From Nematostella vectensis (lineage: Eukaryota > Cnidaria > Anthozoa > Actiniaria > Edwardsiidae): a DNA stretch of 64,000 nucleotides. A program made the translations under genes and the position numbers. Below the pieces are notes generated by a model. It was given only the letters and a program-made list of their open reading frames with translations, ran no database searches and was not told where the DNA came from. Shown here piece after piece: positions 1-13,000 of this stretch. The stretch is taken from contig NC_064047.1 of the NCBI RefSeq assembly GCF_932526225.1, positions 10,956,494 through 11,020,493 on the forward strand. The letters run 5' to 3'. The first letter of the stretch is position 1. Every line of letters starts with the position of its first letter.

Positions 1-925
1 TGACAGCTATGGCCTTCGTCGTTGGGAGGTATAATATACGTAACACCAGTTAACACATATCCCACTGCCTTTAGCCCATTATGACAGCTATGGCCTTAGT
101 CGTTAGGAGGTATAATATACGTAACACCAGTTAACACATATCCCACTGCCTTTAGCCCATTATGACAGCTATGGCCTTTGTCGTTAGAAGGTATAATATA
201 CGTAACACCAGTTAACACATATCCCACTGCCTTTAGCCCATTATGACAGCTATGGCCTTCGTCGTTGGGAGGTATAATATACGTAACACCAGTTAACACA
301 TATCCCACTGCCTTTAGCCCATTATGACAGCTATGGCCTTAGTCGTTAGGAGGTATAATATACGTAACACCAGTTAACACATATCCCACTGCCTTTAGCC
401 CATTATGACAGCTATGGCCTTTGTCGTTAGAAGGTATAATATACGTAACACCAGTTAACACATATCCCACTCACTTTAGCCCATTATGACAGCTATGGCC
501 TTCGTCGTTAGAAGGTATAATATACGTTACACCAGTTAACACATATCACACTGCCTTATGCGCATTATGACAGCTATGGCCTTCGTCGTTAAAAGGTATA
601 ATATACGTAACACCAGTTAACACATATCGCACTGCCTTATGCGCATTATGACAGCTATGGCCTTCGTCGTCAGAAGGTATAATATACGTAACACCAGTTA
701 AAAAAATATCCCACTGCCTTATGTGCATTATGACAGCTATGGCCTTCGTCGTTAGAAGGATAATATACGTAACACCAGTTAACACATATCCCACTGCCTT
801 TAGCCCATTATGACAGCTATGGCCTTCGTCGTTGGGAGGTAAAATATACGTAACACCAGTTAACACATATCGCACTGCCTTTAGCCCATTATGAAAGCTA
901 TGGCCTTCGTCGTTAGGAGGTATAA
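1..925. repeat. 81-bp minisatellite, about 11 copies
   Basis: A tandem repeat whose unit begins TGACAGCTATGGCCTT recurs at 1, 82 and 163 and so on, an exact 81-bp period, with single-base variants between copies. One copy near 756 has lost a base. The array runs off the left edge. On the minus strand the unit is 27 codons without a stop, so long open frames appear by chance of the period. It begins about 20 bp beyond the splice donor of the last SMCR8 exon I can place, so it most likely fills the final intron of that gene. Confidence 0.95.
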
Positions 926-946
926 CATACTGAGTTTGAACCATAC

Positions 947-1004
947 CTTGTTCACTTGAGTGGAAGAAGTCGATCTGTTGGTCCTTCAAAACTTCACAAA
1001 AATA
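947..1004 (-). CDS. SMCR8: SMCR8 exon near the C-terminus
   Basis: Starts after the acceptor ATTATTTGTAG and reads YFCEVLKDQQIDFFHSSEQ in phase 0, ending at donor G|GTATGG. Joined to the preceding exon it gives IIQYFCEVLKD, matching the SMCR8 C-terminal helix. It ends in phase 1, so a last exon beyond the left edge is expected. Confidence 0.75.
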
Positions 1005-4000
1005 CTACAAATAATACAACAAAAGAAGTAACAATCAGTTTTAACAAATACAGCATTAAATTGGGGAATATTACAGACATTCTTTAGTGTACCAAAAGGA
1101 AAAAGGCGGATGGGTACAACAGATAAATCAGAGGCAGTTAGAGGGAAGGGGGTTTAAGGAAGATGGGCTGAAAACGCACAGTACCATCTTGTTACCTGAA
1201 TGATCTTAGCGTCTGAAAAGTGAATCTCAAGTCTATTTAGAACTTCAACCTCGTCCTAGAATGAGCGAAATACAAAATACTTTATGAGCTCAACTAACAA
1301 GTAATGGTAACAGCTTATTAGGTAGAGTAAAAGGTGATGAATTAATCCCCAAACTCCTTTTATCCAGTAGACAATTACAACTGTATACAGCGTAGCCTGG
1401 GCAGATTGTAGCCCTGTGCAGTATTTGCCTCTCACCAATGGGTTACGGGTTCAATTGCTGGCTTCGACGCGAATTGATTTTTTTGGTTCTCGCTTATGCT
1501 CGAGTTTTTTGGTTCTCGCTTTTGCTCCGAGAGGTATTCTACGGGTTATCCGGCTTTCGTCTTAACATTAACAAGCAAATCCGATCTAAATTGTATTCTT
1601 TGTCAGATATTAGTCGCTTGGAGGCTGCGTGAGGCGCTTTCTATGCTATGGTCTCGACAAAATAGGGGACTGGCGCTAATAGATCACGTGACTGTTTGGG
1701 TGGCAAACTAGCGCGCGCTCAGGTTATAGCGGCAAAATAACAGCAACAAAGAGCAACTTATTCAGCGCTTACGAAAAAAGCCAGATTGTTTTTATTCAAA
1801 GTTCAGTTACATTTTTCATTTCTGATTTTTTTCTTTGATAATTTTGTTTTGAATTTGCCACCCATAAAGGTCACGTGATCTCTTAGCGCAAGTCTACTGC
1901 AAGGAGGGTAATAAACTACCCGAATTCATTTAAGACTTACACTCGGTTGCTTCACCTGCGAACGATCCCTATAAAAAAAAGTGTCTTATGTTAGTATCTG
2001 GTCCACCAAGTAAATGCGTCGCATCGTTTCTGAGGTAACTCACCCATAATTGCACGTGCACTTGTTCGGCCCGTTTAGGCAATGAGCATAATAGTAGACG
2101 TACGCTTTGGATGCAAACTCAAGAAATACGCTTTAAATAAAAGCAAGGTACTTGGTGAGTTTATATTAGAGCTAATATCATAATAGATTCTAGAACTCTG
2201 ATTTAAGATGGCGTGATAATCTCCACCATCATCAGTAGTATCATCATTACCATCACCACCATTATCATTTCCAAAATCACCATCATCACCACCACCGCCA
2301 TCATCATCATCACCACCACCATCATCATCATTACCATCATCGCCATTCATCACCACCACCAGAATTATCATCATTATTATAATCATCACCACCACCATCA
2401 CCATCACCATCACTATCACCACCACCATCACTATCACCATCACCACCGCCATCATCATCTACAACACCACCACCATCACCATCACCACCGCCATCATCAT
2501 CACCATGACCATCACCACCGCCATCATCATCTACAACAGCATCACCATCAGCATCACCGCCACCATCACTATCACCATCACCACCGCCATCATCACCACC
2601 ATCACTATCACCACCACCATCATCGCCATTCATCACCACCACCAGAATCATCATCATTATCATAATCATCACCACCACCATCACCATCACTATCACCACC
2701 ACCATTACTATCACCATCACCACCGCCATCATCATCTACAACACCATCACCATCACCATCACCACCGCCATCACCATCACCATCACCATCACCATCACCA
2801 TCACCATCACCATCACCATCACCATCACCATCACCATCACCATCACCATCACCGCCACCGCCACCACCGCCATCATCACCACCGCCACCGCCACCGCCAT
2901 CATCACCACCACCACCACCACCGCCATCATCATCTACAACATTAAAAGTCACCAACAGCAAGTCACTACCCTACCTGTGAATAAAAGCCACAAGGGATGT
3001 GTTCGTCTGAAAACGAAAAAAGGCAATTCAGAAAATCATCCGTTTAGATCCTTCACATCTTTTAATCTATTTTATTTTTTTTTATTATCAAAAAGGAAAC
3101 TGAGCAGGGGATAGAATACGTCTGGGCGAATAAGGGCATAGCTTCTCATATGAAATGTCGATCAGCCATCCATTTGTTATTCATTACATGTTGTTTCTCC
3201 TATCAAAACAAATGTCCAATCCAAACCCAACCGCCATTGTTTAGAATTCGGTAATGTATACATTCATTCAGTCCCATGTATGTCGAAGTACTTGTTTGTT
3301 TTGTTTTTTCTATTGCCTACCCAACAAAATTTAACAAAATACGACTGAATGATTTATTGATCGATCGATCGATCGGTTGGTCGGTTGGTTGATTGATTGA
3401 TTGAAAATATAAAGGTTCATTTGTATTGCATTATACAGGCTGATACCTGGTTAACGATCTTTGATTGAAAGGCTCTCAGTTACCAGCTTTATATAACCCA
3501 TGGACATTCATACTTAGTGTGACTCGTTACCCTTTAAGTGTAAAATGATGGCGTGACGGCCTTCTTTGACTCTAAAAGCGGTTTGAATACTCTACATTTA
3601 ATGATAAATTAAAAAAATAAAATAAAAGTCTCTCAGTCAATGCGTTGTTCTACTCAAAGTAAAGTAACACCAGAATTCATAAGTCTCAGGGTTTTGCAAG
3701 ACCCCAAAACATGTGCTAACATATTGGTGAGACACAAAACAAAACTGCTTACCGGCCAAGCGTTCCGAGAATTGAATATTGTACTGAGGAATATCCCCTG
3801 CGATAAAAAGAGAAGGCATTTGAATAATATCCCTAGCATAACCTTACTTGGCCTTCTATTTGGAATTCCTGTGGTTTTGAATAATGACCCTAGTCTGACC
3901 TTACTTGGCCTTCTATTTGGGATTCCTGTGGTCATTTAGGGTGAAGACCACGAAAAGCTTGCAGTCTACAACAGGGAGCCCAGCAATGAATCGCGTACCT

Positions 4001-7000
4001 TGTAAGGAGGAGTCAACAAGCAGCTCGTCTCAAAGTCTAAGACAGATACATATCTCTGCAACAAGCAAACAAGGCAATATCTCAAAGATCTGTTCAAATC
4101 AGGTTGCATTGCAGAATCAATGTGAAGTAAAGCGCGGTTCTTGATTTAAAGATTACCGATCAACCATTCCTTTGTTTCGTTTAAAATACAACGGTTAATC
4201 GTCAAGAAAGCTTCAATAAAATCACCAACGATTGAAGTGTAATACCATATTAACGATATTTGATTAAAATAATATCTGTACTTGCTTGAATTAACCAATG
4301 AAAATGGGATCTTTGAGTGACTAGGTCTGGTGTGGGCGCGTAAAACTGCGGCGTGCTTGTTCTTCTATAACAGGATTTAGTTCGCTAATTGGAGTGCACA
4401 TCTCATTTGTATCGATTTCTGAAAGATTCCTCACAAATTTCGAAACTAACTCTCTGTCCCACCTTATCTTTACCTTTACGGACTTTGGCAGCATGTTGCC
4501 ATGACGACTCTTACACAGCCCTGCGAGCTTGAGTGACGCGAGGTCTGTCACGTGAAGGGGCTTGCGCCGCCATGGAAACACAACCCAGCCATTTGCACTA
4601 TGAACAATACATACAAGGTTAACAGATTCATACGCTAAACAACTGTGTTATATCGATTTCCAACCTTGAATCCTACCTCGTCTTCTGAGGCACAAACATC
4701 CAAAGAGCAGAAACCAGCAAACGCACCTCCCTGCATTACAAAAAGTGCGTTTATTGAGCTTATTTATTGGTACCTTGAGAAGCAAGTTCGCAAGCATCAA
4801 GTCGTGGCATTGGACATCATTTGGCAGCTCCGTAAATTTTACTTCTGACTTGTGAGTTCGTGGAAAGTTTATTTTCAGTGCTAATGATATATCTGACCGC
4901 GAGTTATTCTGATAATTTATATAGCTCTATTTATATATATGAATTGTCCGAAGACAGAAAAACACCATATTGTGCATATACCTAACAACAGGTCCTCCTA
5001 ATACTACTTAACATACCATGCCATGATATAGGCATGAAATATAAATAGATAACACTGGAAACAGTGAAGGTAAAGCTACTAATTCATAATCAAACAAACG
5101 ATTATTGAAATACAAAGGTTTGGGATTTAAGGCTAGCTGCTTTGCAGTAATAATATCCCGTATTTTAGATTTTACCGTTCATTTGATGAATCGGCCATGA
5201 TCACCACAGGCCTTCCACTCATCAGGGCGAACGCGAGGTGGATTCCAAAAATGAAGTGGTTCTTGAAGTCCAACACTCGGCTCAGGACTGGAACCGAGGC
5301 AGAAAGTATTAGAGGCAAAGTAGAGTTGCAGAAACTTGGACTCCTACAAAGGTACAAGCTACAAGGCACGGTTTTTACCAGATGCGTTGCTGGCCGGTTG
5401 ACAGACTTCCTCCACGTAACACCTTAATGGAGTCTTCTCGAGTTTGCTAGACAAGAGCATTAAATTAGTTACCTTCCTTAATGTGTAAACCAAGACAAGA
5501 ACCTTCCCCTGTTTCCCCAAGCATGAGTGGGCGTTTTTCTAATTTATTTTTATTTTTTTAATACAAGCACTGAATTCTTTCTAGAATCACATATTGAAGA
5601 ATGGCTTCTAAATGCACGTTGAAGTCACGAGCTCATCACAAACTTACAGTACCTTGTCGCATTAGGCTTTCGATGCATTGAATCTGAAGAAATCGTTTAG
5701 GAAGAAAAAAAACACGTTAAACTATTAGATTAGCTATATCGTAGAGATACGGGCAACAGAAAACAAATTTAAACATTTAATGTGCAAAAGTGTTTTTCAA
5801 AATCCTGTGCAACAAAATGTAAATGTAATAGTGTAATAGCCAAGCTAGAACAAAAGAGATAAAAAAAACATTTCAGTTTACTAGTACTAAATAAACTAAA
5901 TAGTATTTCACGGGTTTTTGAAAACCACTTTAAATAGTACGCAATAACTATCAGTCATAGGACCTTTGTTATTCTAGGGGTTCGGATAGAACTAATTGCA
6001 TCAGAATGTCTTTAACACAGAATTGTAGCGCCCTAAACAACTTTTAAAAAAGTGGCGATAAACATGCTCTTTTGTCAACATCTAGGATTCTAATATAGCT
6101 CACGAGCGCACCACTGGAAATTCGGTTCTAGTCTCCAGTGAGTACAACTTTTTCTTAATAAAGATAAGTAACCGCCCAGGAGTACCATTGTCTCACCTCC
6201 CTGCTTGATAACCGGGTTAACGGACCTAAAAGAGACCGCACTTTCACTGAGGGACTTCTCTTGTCCGGACCCTACAAGATTATGCGTCTCTTCTGTGTGA
6301 ATACGTGATGGGTTTGGGGCTAAACTAGGGTCCAGTCTCTGGCGGAAGTCGACGTCGCGCGGTCGCTGCATGGATGGTAGATTTTCCAGACTGTAACTCT
6401 TTCTAGACAACTGGTTTAGAGGTTGGTTTTGGCGATTAATCTGAGATAGAGCCCAGAATGTGGGTTCAGTGAAGTTAACGTCTTTCACATTGAAAAAAAT
6501 GAACTAAATTTAATTTTATCTGGTTAGGGCATCTAGCCCACACTTCATAAACTTGCCAACACTTACTAAATCTTTGTAAAGAAATGTGTTTGGGGGGGAC
6601 TGGGTAGTTTCAGTGAAACGGCCTGGGAGGCCCGGATCCCCCCTCCGGGCCTCCCAGCCCCGTCTCTATATGTCAGGCAGATAATGTTTCGCGTACATAA
6701 ACAATCGGCAAAAGCTAATGTAGGCCAAATCGATTTCACGTACATAAACAATCGGCAAAAGTTAATGTAGGCAAAATAGATTTCGCGTACACGAATAATC
6801 AATTAGGGCCGCAGGTGTTTCGCGTGCACGAATAATAATTAGGGCTGCAGGTGTTTCGCGTTCATGAATAATTAGGGCGTAGGCCGGGCGCGTGCAAGCC
6901 CAAGGACCTGCGCGTACACGACTTTTTGGGGCAAATGGCGGTGGGGCCGCGAAAACGAGGAGGGCCGCCAACCTACGGAGCGTGGAATAACCGTTTTTCG

Positions 7001-10000
7001 GCCGTGAGTTCAAAGCCGCCGGCGTGGCGTTTAAACCTGAGTTCTACTCGAACACCTCGCTCCCGAACTCCTCGCGAATTTTTCGCAGTCTCTTTTTCAT
7101 CCTTTCGCGTGCCACCAGGGAGGGCCCTTTCCCGCTTTTTTTATCATGCGGTGCGAGGCCGTGTCGAGCTCTGATAGCGGCCTTGAGCGCGTTGTATCTC
7201 TCTTGTTCCTGAAGTATTAGCCGAAACTCTTCGTCTGAGATACGCCCGTCTTGCAGAGCCTTAGAGACCAGCTCGCTGATCGAGTTTTTCTTACTCTCGA
7301 CTAGAACCATCGTGTCTTCGTGTTTAGCCACCTTGCTCGTAAGGCCCCTAGAGACCACCCCCGCGCCCGCGCCCACGACACCGACCAGCCCAGCGACCCC
7401 TGCCAGCGGAGCGCCGATCAGAACCCCTATCCCACTCAAAGAGACTCCCAGCCCGGCGCTGGAAAGCGCCCCTGCAGCGATGCCGGATGCCACAGACACA
7501 GCATGGGTAACGGCGAAGGCGCGCTTATACTTCTTCCGCACCTGTCGATAATGCGTTATCTCATTGTCTAGAACCGCCTGAGTGTCACGTATTACCTGGA
7601 GTCGGAAACTTTGCGCGTCGCCGCCGGTGCTTGCCGGAGCGGTAGGCGTTTGCGGGGGGTGGGCACTGGGGAGCGGGGGATATATGGACATGCCACCGCT
7701 GCTAACGTCGCTGTTCGCCATGCCTGTTATGTCGGGCCTAGGTTAGCTCTAAAACGAGGCGAACAGGCTTGTCCTTAAAGTCCACCCGTCTACCGCGGTC
7801 ATCCCCGATCCATATTCGGATACTCGAGACAAACTCAGAGGAAGACGCAGCGACACAAATGGGGATGTCGGGCCCATAGACGACTTTCTCGTGCGGCCTC
7901 CCAGGGGTTTCTAAGCAAGCGAGAACGTTTGAAGGCTCGTCTAAGGCGAGGCACTGCGAGCGGTCTACGATGTCGCAGAAGATGTAGAAGGCCTCTAATT
8001 TCGGCAAAGTCACCTTAAGTGGGGGGCCCCCAAGGGCAGTGCGAGGTCCCGCTTACCCATCTGATCGTCTTTAGCCTCTAGGCCAAATAGTGCGCAAAGC
8101 TCGGCGTTCAGGAACACAATGCCTGTGGGCACGAGCACGATCTTCCCGGTGAGGGGATCCAGCTTCGCGGTCAGAATCTGGCTCTTAGCGCGGTTGATCG
8201 TCTCCACGATGGACTCGGCCGTGTGGTGCCCGGCTGGCAGAGTAGCGATGGTCGGGAGAGAGTCTATAGTCGTTATCTGCTGCTCCCGCTCGAGATTATA
8301 CCAGCTGTTAAACAGCGAGCACTTCCGGAGCGCCACAAAGCGCGGGCGCCTTATCGGCTGCCCGAAGAAGAGCGTCAGTTCACCTCCGGTGAACACAGCG
8401 TGTAGGACCACCATTGTGTTGAACATAGCCCACCTCGTGTCTAATAGGGCTGAGCATGGATTGGGAAGGCTGGCAGATGCTGAACGAGGTCCCCCGAAGG
8501 AAGGAGGAGGAGACGAAGAAGGCGGCAGTTGCGGCGGGAGCGTCTATAGCCGAACATATCAAACACGCTATAGCCGAACAAGCCAAAAAACCGGTTTCCC
8601 TAGGTTTTCCTAGGTCTCTGACCCTCGCGCAAAAGCTGCTCTACGCCGTGCCCGCGACCCCCGTGGAGAGCACGGCCTCAGACATCACCCCACTACTCAC
8701 GCATCTGGAAATACACGTGGCTGAGGACAAATCATTCACGACTAGGGTCCGAGACATATTCAAAGAGACAGTAGTCACGCACAAGTCCGCCAAGGAGTCT
8801 CGCCGGTGGCTATCGGAGCCATCCTATGGGTATTGGCCACAGCAACTCAACTTTGCGGTCTGGTGCGCAACCGCCGGATGTGGGGTGTCCCTAACTGACC
8901 CCACTTTCGCCACGCTCCCTTCTGTCATCAGGGGATTTCTAAGGTTTCACGTCTACTTCACCACCCGGAGGATACTCTACGAGCTAGGCGTCCCCCTGCC
9001 TGGCGACAGCCCGTTCGCGCAAAAAAGGTAACCCCTACAAGAAGGCCGCTTTCCAGCGTCTATGCATAGAGTTCGGTTTGCCGCGTAAGCCGGACTTCCG
9101 ATGGAAAGGCGGGCGGAACCATGGGCTAGGCGATGTGTTTGTGTTCTACCCGGGGGAGGGGTATCGCAACGTGCACGTGATCCGCGGCTACGACACGGCG
9201 GCGGACGAGTACCCGAGCCACCTCAATCTGTTTAGCGACGAAGGTGGGACGTACAATAGTGGGAAGCAGGTGGGTTACATACGCAACGACGACCACGGGG
9301 GTGTGCAATATAGCTGGTTTGCGCTTCCCAAAGGCGAGGGGCTGACAAAAGCAGGGCTAGGGAGACTCGACCGCTCGGTCGAGGCGTTCGTCTACACAGT
9401 GCTTGGCGCGCAGGTAAACGTCCGTTCCTCCATCGCAGGGGCCGGTGGGCCGGCCATGGAGGCGCAGGCGGAGTTCACGGAGCTGCTCGAAGACGCGATC
9501 ATAGAAAACGACATCGCTCAAAGCGTGCAAAGGTACCAGTTAGCCGTGCAGGAGGCCAAGGTGAGACTGAGTCTTGCGGTTGCAGCAGGTGTGTAGATGA
9601 TGCCGAGCGATCTGGTGATAAACACGCAAAGCGTCGTGGGCTACAACAATAAGCTGCAGAAAGCCACGGACTCCATGAAGCTTGGCGCAAACGCGATCAA
9701 CACCGAGACAAAGCCAGTCGGTGCTCATAACATGGCTGGTGGGCATCCTAGGGTGCAACACGCGACTGACCACGCGCCGCCCCGGCGGCAAAGCACCCCT
9801 GCGAAAGTGCACGCGGAGGGCGCGGCCCCTACCCTGTCGGGCGAGAAAAGTGACCACACCGCCCTCAAGGTAGGGTTGTCGGTGCTCGTGGTGGCCGCGG
9901 CGTATTACTTGTTCCGATGACTGCTTTACATTCGACGAACCAAGAACGCGGCTACGGCTAGAATGAGCAGCCACGCATTTTCGCCAAGAAATTTCACCGC

Positions 10001-13000
10001 TTCCCCTGCAGCCTTAAACACGAAGTTCGCGATGCTGCCTACTAGCCCGGGGAGAAGTTCGCCCAGCTTTTTACCGATGGCCTTAAGCCCGTTACCGACC
10101 CCTCTGGCCACGGAGGAGAGCGACCTGCCGAGCGACGTCACAATGGCCGCGATCGTCGTCGCTACGGCCAACCCGGTAGCGGTGACGGTAAAGCCGTACT
10201 TTTTGAAAATGGCTTTGATTCGCTCTCTTAGCGGCTTTTGGTTCTCGAGCTCTCGGTTTTCGCGTTCTAGTTCGTCAATTTCGGACAGCCTCTCCTCGTT
10301 GCGCTCACGGGCCTCTTGGCGGCTACTCTCTGACGTGTTAGGGTCGTCGATGGTCTCCCTGTCTGTGGCTACCACCCCTCGCAGCTCTTGGACTCGTTCT
10401 GTGTTCTCCCGGATGACCGCGTCTATCTCTGCAACGGACCCCATCGCCAGCTTGAAGACTCTCAGATTTGCAACGTCCTGTCGGACGCCCCCGTCCTCGT
10501 TGAACAGCTTGGTCTTGGTTTAGACCAACCCCCTTTGTCGAGGTTGCGAACCCGTATTAGCGTCTTCCCCCTCCGGTCTGACTGGAACCGTAGCAGATTC
10601 TCGTTAAGGTTTGGGTATTCCTCCCTGAGGAACTGGAGACCGAGTCTTGTCGCTGCACACTCTGCTGAACGAGGTTTCAGCGCTTGCCGTTCCGGCGGTT
10701 TGCGTTGCGCTTCGAGTAGCCATGCTATGCGCAGCATGCATACGCGATGACGTGCTCGTCATTGGGATCGACTCCCCATCGTCGGGGTCAAACGGGATGA
10801 GGGGTGTCGTCTTGTCGTCCCCCGCCCCGCGATCGGCGGACGCGCCCGGCAAGGTATCGTCAATGTCAACGTCAACATCACCCATGATGCGCGCGCATAA
10901 CTCGTGCTATGCTATGTTAGACATGTCTAACAGTCCGCACCATAGCCACGCGACTTCGTACTTTATGTGCATACGCGTATACGATGTCAGTCAGCGATAA
11001 ACTCGACCCCCAGCGAACACCCATAATCCCTCTGGGGTTGAAAGCCGAGAGAACTGTTCACCGGGTCACTCTCAACCCGTCGACGGCCTCCCCAGAGGAG
11101 ACGCTATATGTGGCGGTCCCAAAGCTATCGGAAGGCGTCACGCTCGGCCGCACGCACGGTCTCGAACTCTCCCTCTCAGGCCATGCGAATAATACCGTCG
11201 TGAACAACGTCGGCCGAAATCTCGTGAGCCGTCTGAAAATCACGTTTGCAGGAGAAACGCTCCAGGACACCAGCCGCTACGACGTCTTCAAGACGTATGT
11301 ACTGTACGGCTTTCCGCAGTCTTCACACAGGCAACGGTAGTCGGACTCGAACCAGCGGATGTTCCCTTGTGCCCACTCCTTGAGCATATCGTGAGGCCCC
11401 TCTTTATCTCCCCAGGGCGGGACCTGCCCATAGTCGCCACAACACACTACCTGACACGGCCGCGTGGCGAGATACCCTAGGATGGCGCGTAGCACTTTAG
11501 TCTGCACCTTACAGCACTCGTCAATGATGATTACTTCTGCAAGACGGTCGAGTTTGTGCCCCAGCTCGGAAGGTCTCCACTCCTCTATCGGCTTCTCCGT
11601 TGGTATGCAGAGGTAGTGGTGGTAGGTTTGAGCCTTCACCGCGAGGCGCGGGTTGTTGCGATGGTCGTGGGCGAGGTAGTTCTCGGGGGTGAGCACCACA
11701 GCGTTACGGCCACGGAACATGCTCACCGCCCCCTCGGTCTTCCCCGATCCTCCCTGGCCGGCTAGATACATCCTCGCAGAGGTTGCGGCCACCAGATCGC
11801 ACGGCAGACTCGGCGCAGTGCTTGGCTCCCTAGCCAAGCACCCCGACCTCTTCGGACCCCAAGCCGCCTCAAGCCGCCACTCGTACCCAGGCCTCTTGTG
11901 GCGCCACTCTCCATACCTCGGATTTCGCTCCACGAGCCTCACACCACTGGGCACCGCCTTTGCGTATATGGCATCTGTGCACACTCGGAGGACGTCTTCG
12001 CGAGGGATCCGCCTCAACATGCGTCGCAACGCTATGTTTGTGTACGCCAAGACGAAGGCCCTGATGTGGTACCATTGTGAGCGCCGGACTCCGTCTTTGT
12101 ATTGGATCAGATGAGCCCCGTCGGCATGCTCGAAGTTAAGTAAGTGGTCGGTGCCCGCAAGGAGGTTTGTCAGATACGCGGCTTCCTCACGGTCGCGGAC
12201 TACGATCGAGGACTCGTCGCCATGGCGAGCGCACTTGCCTACGAAACGGACAGCGAGATCTCGACCCTGCGAGTCTTCGCCGCCGGGGCCGGAGTGGGGG
12301 AACTTGATGGAGTCCTTTTTTTCCGACGCTATACAACACCTCCCTCACCGCGGCCATGGCGAGGTCACCCGAGTCTAGCAGGTCCTTGAGCTCTGGCGTG
12401 GTGATCCAGCCCTCGTTTTGTTCCAAGTGCTGCCCTACCCTCCCGGAAGTGTAGGGGTGGCAGGCCTCAGAGAACCCCACTCGGTCAACTGAATGGCCCC
12501 GGTCAGTTGAAGAACCTCGCTCAATGGCCGTCCCGCAACATCCGCGATACGATACAGGTTCGTAGGGAAGCCGTATTTCCGTACCAGATCAATGGCGTCC
12601 GAGGCGCCGCCGAAGACACTGTCCTCGCATCCTAGGTACGCCGCACGCATGTCGATGTGAGCATGAGGCCGCGCCCCTAAGTTTTCCCTGCTATTCCACA
12701 CTTTGGACTCAACCTGCGCCGCTCGCCAGACGTCCCTGTATTTAAGAGGCGTCGGCCTGATGTTTTTTCTTTGGGTCCACTTCTTGAAGCGATACCCTAT
12801 TGCGCCGCCCATCGAGTGCGTAGCTTCGATGTACTCTTGGTAGGCTGGGTGATCATCAGGGAGCCATTGAGGATCATGTCCAGTCTCGTCTGTAAACGCC
12901 CTGTCGATAGCCCATCCGTCTTGTCCCGATCGGTACAGTTTGCCTTCGTGCGTGACTATAACACGCCCACACAGCCAGACCCTCGTGCTTCTGGGGATCG

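Noticed and set aside
2075..2961. Histidine- or aspartate-rich proteins on both strands
   Set aside because: Triplet repeat CAT/CAC gives open frames in all directions; no start context, splice sites or other coding signal.
9021..9030. Programmed ribosomal frameshift at the A6 run
   Set aside because: The change needed is +1, the A6 run is a common indel site, and other genes of the element are also broken; simple decay or read error is more likely.
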